Virus record (IMG/VR): IMGVR_UViG_3300032954_000023
Coordinates: 1 to 49,795 of that record
Strand: one strand, 5' to 3'
DNA from: a virus
DNA: 49,795 bases
Shown here: positions 47,030 to 49,795 of the stretch, piece by piece
How positions within the stretch are numbered: position 1 is the first letter of the stretch
Layout of the letters: every line of letters starts with the position of its first letter
Notes under the pieces: model-generated
What the model was told of the DNA's origin: nothing
The model's input: only the letters and a program-made list of their open reading frames with translations
The model's database searches: none
Made by a program: the position numbers and the translations under genes

Positions 47030-47058
47030 ATTATAGGATAATACGCGGGAAAACGCAA
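47030..47058 (-). promoter_or_regulatory. Sigma70-type leftward promoter
   Basis: Read leftward, a -35 element TTGCGT (47053-47058) and a perfect -10 element TATAAT (47030-47035) are 17 bases apart. It would transcribe the genes from 46971 onward. It lies just downstream of a GC-rich hairpin (47060-47081), so it may restart transcription in the early operon. Confidence 0.78.
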
Positions 47059-47059
47059 T

Positions 47060-47081
47060 GCCCCGCAAATGCGCGCGGGGC
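47060..47081 (-). terminator. GC hairpin, possible terminator
   Basis: Read leftward, GCCCCGC pairs with GCGGGGC around an 8-base loop, followed by ATTGCGTTTT. It lies between the membrane-protein cluster and the second early promoter. The U-run is broken, so efficiency is uncertain. Confidence 0.5.
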
Positions 47082-47197
47082 AATTGGAACGGGCCGGAAT
47101 CGACAGCGCGGGGGTAAATCGGGCCGCTAACACCCGTCCCCATTTTTGCCGCTATGCGCGTATGGTCGCGTGCGCGAACGGCATGGCGGGGCCGCTA
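47082..47197. other. Intergenic stretch
   Basis: No gene, repeat or promoter that I can support lies between the hairpin at 47060-47081 and the small membrane gene at 47198. The sequence is GC-rich with CGCG-rich words and could hold a leader for the downstream promoter region. Confidence 0.5.
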
Positions 47198-47317
47198 TCA
47201 TCCGCGCTTGAATATCCCTCTAATCGCCTCCACGATAATCTCGACCATGCAGCACGCGAGCCCGATGCAAAACATCACGCCCACGCCTCCGAAAAGAATG
47301 TCGAAAATGAGTTTCAT
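47198..47317 (-). CDS. 39-residue membrane microprotein
   Basis: A 39-residue protein (MKLIFDILFGGVGVMFCIGL), with one membrane span at about 7-31 that contains three Cys, and a basic C-terminus (IRGIFKRG). GGAGG lies 4 bases upstream. It is one of several very small membrane proteins in 47.2-47.8 kb. Role unknown. Confidence 0.7.
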   Translation of the reverse strand: MKLIFDILFGGVGVMFCIGLACCMVEIIVEAIRGIFKRG

Positions 47318-47544
47318 AACACCTCCACCTTATTTCGCGTGAGATATTCCGCGAACTGGTCAGCATAGGTTTTGCCCATGCCGTTGTTACCGTGCGCGAA
47401 CACTGCTACACACGGCCCATCTACAGGTCCGGGATAAACCCTCAACACGCGCCAAGCCTTTGTCGCGCCTGTCACCGGTAGAACCATCGTACACCCTCGC
47501 ACGACAAATACCGGAATGCTCTCCACGGTTTCAATTCCGTCCAT
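47314..47544 (-). CDS. Small hypothetical protein
   Basis: A 76-residue protein (MDGIETVESIPVFVVRGCTM). It is beta-rich, with a Gly/Asn turn and a helical C-terminus (MGKTYADQFAEYLTRNK). The start sits at the stop of the upstream gene. No family was recognised. Confidence 0.68.
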   Translation of the reverse strand: MDGIETVESIPVFVVRGCTMVLPVTGATKAWRVLRVYPGPVDGPCVAVFAHGNNGMGKTYADQFAEYLTRNKVEVL

Positions 47545-47690
47545 TATTTTCCTCCACAGGACAATGGGAGTTTATCGCACCAAACCACAGTATGATCGTA
47601 AAACCCAGTCACGCTCGGAAAGTCTTGGTAAAAATCCCAAGCGGCGTGGATAGTCACCACGAGCGCGATCCAAATCAAAATCGCTTTCAC
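47544..47690 (-). CDS. 48-residue membrane microprotein
   Basis: A GTG-initiated protein (MKAILIWIALVVTIHAAWDF), with a single N-terminal membrane span of about 14 residues. The hydrophilic C-terminal half contains two Cys (VVWCDKLPLSC). GAGGGGG lies upstream and the start overlaps the previous stop (GTGA). It could also be a secreted product. Confidence 0.68.
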   Translation of the reverse strand: MKAILIWIALVVTIHAAWDFYQDFPSVTGFYDHTVVWCDKLPLSCGGK

Positions 47691-47794
47691 AATTTCCCCC
47701 TCGCAGCCTGCACAATCAAGAATGCCAACGCGAGCATAACCAACATTGCCGTGCCAAATATTCCTGCGCCTACCCAATCAACTATGCTACACAT
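47687..47794 (-). CDS. 35-residue membrane microprotein
   Basis: A 35-residue protein, nearly all hydrophobic (DWVGAGIFGTAMLVMLALAF) with a basic end (AARGKL). An excellent ribosome site (GGAGGAAGG) precedes the ATG. It overlaps the 47544-47690 gene by 4 bases. Confidence 0.7.
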   Translation of the reverse strand: MCSIVDWVGAGIFGTAMLVMLALAFLIVQAARGKL

Positions 47795-47941
47795 TTTCCC
47801 TTCCTCCTCTTCGCTTCAAAGGCGGCTCTCGCTAGACGTTTCATCCTGCAAGAAACTGGTGCATTGCACCTATGCCGCCTTTGAAACGGCCTGCGAACAG
47901 GCCGAGGAAACACACGGGAAACACACGCTATGGCGTGCGCG
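47795..47941. other. Stretch with two stem-loops and no confident gene
   Basis: A 12-base inverted repeat (47815-47826 with 47874-47885, TTCAAAGGCGGC) encloses 47 bases. Next to it is a 7-pair hairpin CGGCCTG-CGAA-CAGGCCG (47887-47904), which has a UUCG loop when read leftward. A leftward frame from 47970 to 47782 is open and encodes an Arg-rich sequence ending AFEAKRRKGK, but its start has no ribosome site. Either a structured RNA, a terminator, or a small basic peptide. Confidence 0.45.
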
Positions 47942-48145
47942 TTAGAACCACAGCGCGCTATAATGCGCATGGTCTGTGTGGTAAACATTCCGCTCGTGCG
48001 CGCGGATTAAATGCCGTGTCGTTGCGCCTTCGTGCCAGCCGCGCAACCACAGACAGCGCTTTACAATCTCATACCTAAGCGCAGGACACGCGCGCCTATC
48101 CACGCCGTGCATGCCAGCCTTTCGGCCCTGTTCTAGCGCGTTCAT
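47942..48145 (-). CDS. Ribosome modulation factor (RMF)-like protein
   Basis: A 67-residue protein. The first 40 residues follow the RMF pattern: EQGRKAGMHGVDRRACPALR corresponds to the G-x-x-A-G-x-x-G ... CP segment, and RCLWLRGWHEG to the W-L-x-G-W-x-E/D core. The C-terminal 25 residues are extra and His-rich. Host RMF turns 70S ribosomes into inactive dimers in stationary phase. The phage protein could alter ribosomes or be a CrpP-like relative. GGAGG lies 6 bases upstream. Confidence 0.72.
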   Translation of the reverse strand: MNALEQGRKAGMHGVDRRACPALRYEIVKRCLWLRGWHEGATTRHLIRAHERNVYHTDHAHYSALWF

Positions 48146-48429
48146 ACCGCACCTCCTTCGAGCAACTTGCTCGCCAACAATTCCAACGTCGCCATTGGGT
48201 CGCAACTAACGCGCATGACCGCGCGCGCGGGCCAATAGCCCTGAATGCCAACGAATGCTAACACCAGCCGCACGCAACGATACTTTTCCGTGCGCGATTT
48301 GAACTCGTGCGCATTTACCGTGTCAATCATGGTATGCAGCCGCTCTTCGCCCAAAAACGCGATACAATCGTCGAGCGCGCGCAATTCATTTGTCACGCGG
48401 TCTGCCTCATACGTCACTTGATAGCCCAC
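48142..48429 (-). CDS. Small hypothetical protein
   Basis: A 95-residue protein starting at GTG (MGYQVTYEADRVTNELRALD) with GGAGG 5 bases upstream. It is helical and basic in the middle (KSRTEKYRCVRLVLAFVGI). It overlaps the RMF-like start by 4 bases, so the two are coupled. No family was recognised. Confidence 0.68.
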   Translation of the reverse strand: MGYQVTYEADRVTNELRALDDCIAFLGEERLHTMIDTVNAHEFKSRTEKYRCVRLVLAFVGIQGYWPARAVMRVSCDPMATLELLASKLLEGGAV

Positions 48430-48497
48430 TTTCGCCTCCGTTTGCTAGGGAGAATGGCCCGCGCGCATAATTCGCGCTACGCGCGGGCTGATTGAAA
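48430..48497 (-). other. Intergenic GC hairpin
   Basis: A 9-pair stem GCCCGCGCG / CGCGCGGGC (48457-48465 with 48480-48488) with a 14-base loop lies after the stop of the gene at 48498. No U-run follows. It could be an attenuator or simply a structured leader of the next gene. Confidence 0.5.
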
Positions 48498-49076
48498 TTA
48501 CTTCGCCAAACCGGCCAACGCAGCCGCAGCCTTGCTTGCCGCCGCTTCGCTAACTTTCTTTTCCTTCTTCGGCGGGCGAATGCGTTCGATTTCCGCAGCG
48601 ACGGTTTCGTCCGCGCGCAACGCCGCGTGAATCTTTGCCCGCTCCTTTTCATCCACCACGCCATCGGCGTTCGCGCCCAACCCCTGCAGATAGTTTTGCA
48701 CGGTTGAAATATCTTGCCCGTACAAATTGGCAAGCGCACGCGCCAACAGCCCACCAGTAGGCGCACTTTCGCCACTGCCTCCCTTCACATTCCATTCACC
48801 ACTCTCGAACGCAGCCACTCTCTTAGCGAAGTGTTCCTCCCCTTCTTCGCTCGTCTTTTTCGTGCTAACCGTGTCGCCGAGAATTTGCTTCAGCCCATGC
48901 ACTGCCAAATCATGATACAGCGGATGACTCGGATCGAGCACCACCTCATGTTCCGAACCGTGCGCGAATTTGTAATGAAACTTCGCCACATTTCCTTCGG
49001 CGTGCTCTACCTTCAACGTCACTTTCGGTACTTTCTTTTCGACCGCCACTTGCACTTCACCTTGAACGTCCGACAT
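48498..49076 (-). CDS. Conserved early phage protein
   Basis: A 192-residue protein. SHPLYHDLAVHGLKQILGDT followed by an acidic helix and a GGSGESAPTGGLLARALANL stretch, then a Lys/Ala-rich C-terminal tail, is a layout I recognise from early regions of many phages, where it is unnamed. AGGAG precedes the ATG. Its role is unknown. Confidence 0.72.
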   Translation of the reverse strand: MSDVQGEVQVAVEKKVPKVTLKVEHAEGNVAKFHYKFAHGSEHEVVLDPSHPLYHDLAVHGLKQILGDTVSTKKTSEEGEEHFAKRVAAFESGEWNVKGGSGESAPTGGLLARALANLYGQDISTVQNYLQGLGANADGVVDEKERAKIHAALRADETVAAEIERIRPPKKEKKVSEAAASKAAAALAGLAK

Positions 49077-49170
49077 TTTGCATCTCCTAAAATGGGCTAT
49101 CGCCCGGTTGACCGCACGCTATCCGCGTGCCGTTAAATCTAGTCTAGTACACTATCGCAAAACCGCAAGC
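49077..49170 (-). other. Leader with two short hairpins
   Basis: Read leftward, the leader of the 48498-49076 gene holds GCACGC-GGATA-GCGTGC (49114-49130) and GGGC-GATA-GCCC followed by ATTTT (49094-49105). It also holds the motif CTAGTCTAGT (49139-49148, a palindromic-like 10-mer shared with 516-525). A weak leftward promoter (TTGCGG, 16 bases, TAGACT) may be present. Confidence 0.45.
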
Positions 49171-49545
49171 CTATTTTTTGCCATACATCCGTTCGATTTC
49201 CGCGCGTTCTTTTTTCATAACTTCCTCTATTTCCGCGCGCTTCTTTTCTTCCTCACTAACATCCGCTACGCCCCACACACTACCGGGATTCCCACACGAC
49301 AAGCGCAGCATGCGCGGTTTCGCTTCGCCATACAATTTCAACGCTTCGATTGTCACGCGCGACGCTTCCACGCGCAACGCGTGCGCGCTATCCTCCCTTA
49401 CCTGCGCGAGAAACCTATAAAACCTAAGCCTTTCCCGCATAGCTATCGCGCTACTTTCGAAAATCACTTCCTTCGTCCCTTTCTCCACCACTTCTTGCAA
49501 AACCCTATCGAGCGCGGGATCGAACCATTCTTTGCGCTTCGCCAT
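49171..49545 (-). CDS. Hypothetical protein, first gene of the main early operon
   Basis: A 124-residue charged, helical protein (MAKRKEWFDPALDRVLQEVV). The second half ends in a Glu/Lys coiled-coil-like segment (SEEEKKRAEIEEVMKKERAE). GGAGG lies 6 bases before the ATG. It follows the strong promoter at 49635-49663, so it is probably the first and among the most expressed early genes. No family was recognised. Confidence 0.75.
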   Translation of the reverse strand: MAKRKEWFDPALDRVLQEVVEKGTKEVIFESSAIAMRERLRFYRFLAQVREDSAHALRVEASRVTIEALKLYGEAKPRMLRLSCGNPGSVWGVADVSEEEKKRAEIEEVMKKERAEIERMYGKK

Positions 49546-49634
49546 TCGAGCCTCCATTAGGAATACATGCGCGAAACATCGCGACCGCGCATCGCGAACC
49601 GCCCCCGGCGGCACGCCGCGCGCACCCATTCCTA
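49546..49634. other. Early leader
   Basis: Untranslated leader between the early promoter and the first gene. It is GC-rich with CGCG words and a GGCGGC/GCCGCC-type local symmetry. The sequence CCTAATG(A) just upstream of the -10 region also occurs nearby as the reverse of ATTAGG. No gene is seen here. Confidence 0.45.
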
Positions 49635-49663
49635 ATGATACCCCATGAAATTGATATTGTCAA
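49635..49663 (-). promoter_or_regulatory. Strong sigma70-type early promoter, leftward
   Basis: Read leftward, a perfect -35 element TTGACA (49658-49663) and a -10 element TATCAT (49635-49640) are 17 bases apart. Transcription would start near 49628 and reach the gene at 49545. It overlaps the beginning of the terminal repeat, so the intact promoter is only assembled across the repeat edge. Host RNA polymerase should recognise it. Confidence 0.85.
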
Positions 49664-49795
49664 AACCCCCATGAAACGTGGAATAACGTGGAATAACTAG
49701 CGCGACCGAGAGGGCGATCCTCGGACCGGGGGAGGGAGGGTGAGTGTGTGTGTGTGTAGTAGTTACTTAATTTTTTTTTTTCTTCATACCATACT
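49655..49795. repeat. Right copy of the terminal direct repeat
   Basis: This 141-base stretch matches bases 1-140 with one extra T in the T-run. It directly adjoins the -10 side of the leftward early promoter, so the complete promoter exists only at this end of the linear contig. The unique genome is about 49,654 bp if the repeat is an assembly overlap. Confidence 0.95.

Noticed and set aside
1-49795. Lysogeny genes, CRISPR array, insertion sequences and attachment sites
   Set aside because: None of these was seen: no integrase, repressor, transposase, spaced repeats or clear att core. A temperate lifestyle is therefore not supported.

Overview
The window looks like one complete, essentially circular genome of a lytic short-tailed phage (podovirus) of a Gram-negative bacterium. 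The last 141 bases repeat the first 140, with one T of difference in a T-run, so the unique length is about 49.65 kb. The short-tail assignment rests on a large terminase, a P22-type portal, a HK97-like capsid, a gp4-like head-closure protein, a gp10-like tail hub and three large injection proteins, with no tape measure, tail tube or sheath. A Gram-negative host is suggested by a lipoprotein with a lipobox, an outer-membrane beta-barrel protein and a GH108 endolysin. No integrase, repressor or excisionase was found.

Layout. Bases 1-271 are non-coding. They hold a long imperfect palindrome and four copies of the decamer GTGGAAWAAC, next to a near-consensus leftward promoter (49635-49663). Rightward late genes run from 807 to 30065 behind a TTGATT-17-TATAAT promoter (739-767). 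The order is packaging and a tail spike (0.8-5.8 kb), portal, co-chaperonin, scaffold, capsid and many small head proteins (5.8-14.4 kb), fibre, head-closure and tail-hub genes (14.4-20.6 kb), injection proteins (20.6-25.7 kb), a PurD-like ATP-grasp enzyme (25.7-27.0 kb), and tail tip plus lysis genes (27.0-30.1 kb).

Leftward early genes fill 49545 down to 30043, continuing from a gene at 484-272 across the circle junction. The first part (49.5-41 kb) is dozens of small, tightly overlapped proteins of mostly unknown role. It includes an RMF-like protein, a cluster of membrane microproteins, a RecB/Cas4-like nuclease and the secreted beta-barrel protein. The second part (41-30 kb) is nucleic-acid and nucleotide metabolism: a HIRAN protein, a RecA-like ATPase, MazG, HAD and DUF4406 enzymes, a ParB-methyltransferase fusion, a family A DNA polymerase, and a primase/helicase-like ATPase.

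Most unusual points. (1) The DNA polymerase is split into two genes with a separate 73-codon gene between them, and the first half carries a uracil-DNA-glycosylase-like domain and a complete 3'-5' exonuclease. (2) The gp10-like hub carries a large Kelch-like beta-propeller insertion. (3) A PurD-like ATP-grasp enzyme and a GroES-like co-chaperonin sit inside the virion operon. (4) The early region encodes a signal-peptide-bearing outer-membrane beta-barrel protein and an RMF-like protein. (5) Several genes are nested or overlap extensively, and one small cysteine protein seems to start at CTG.
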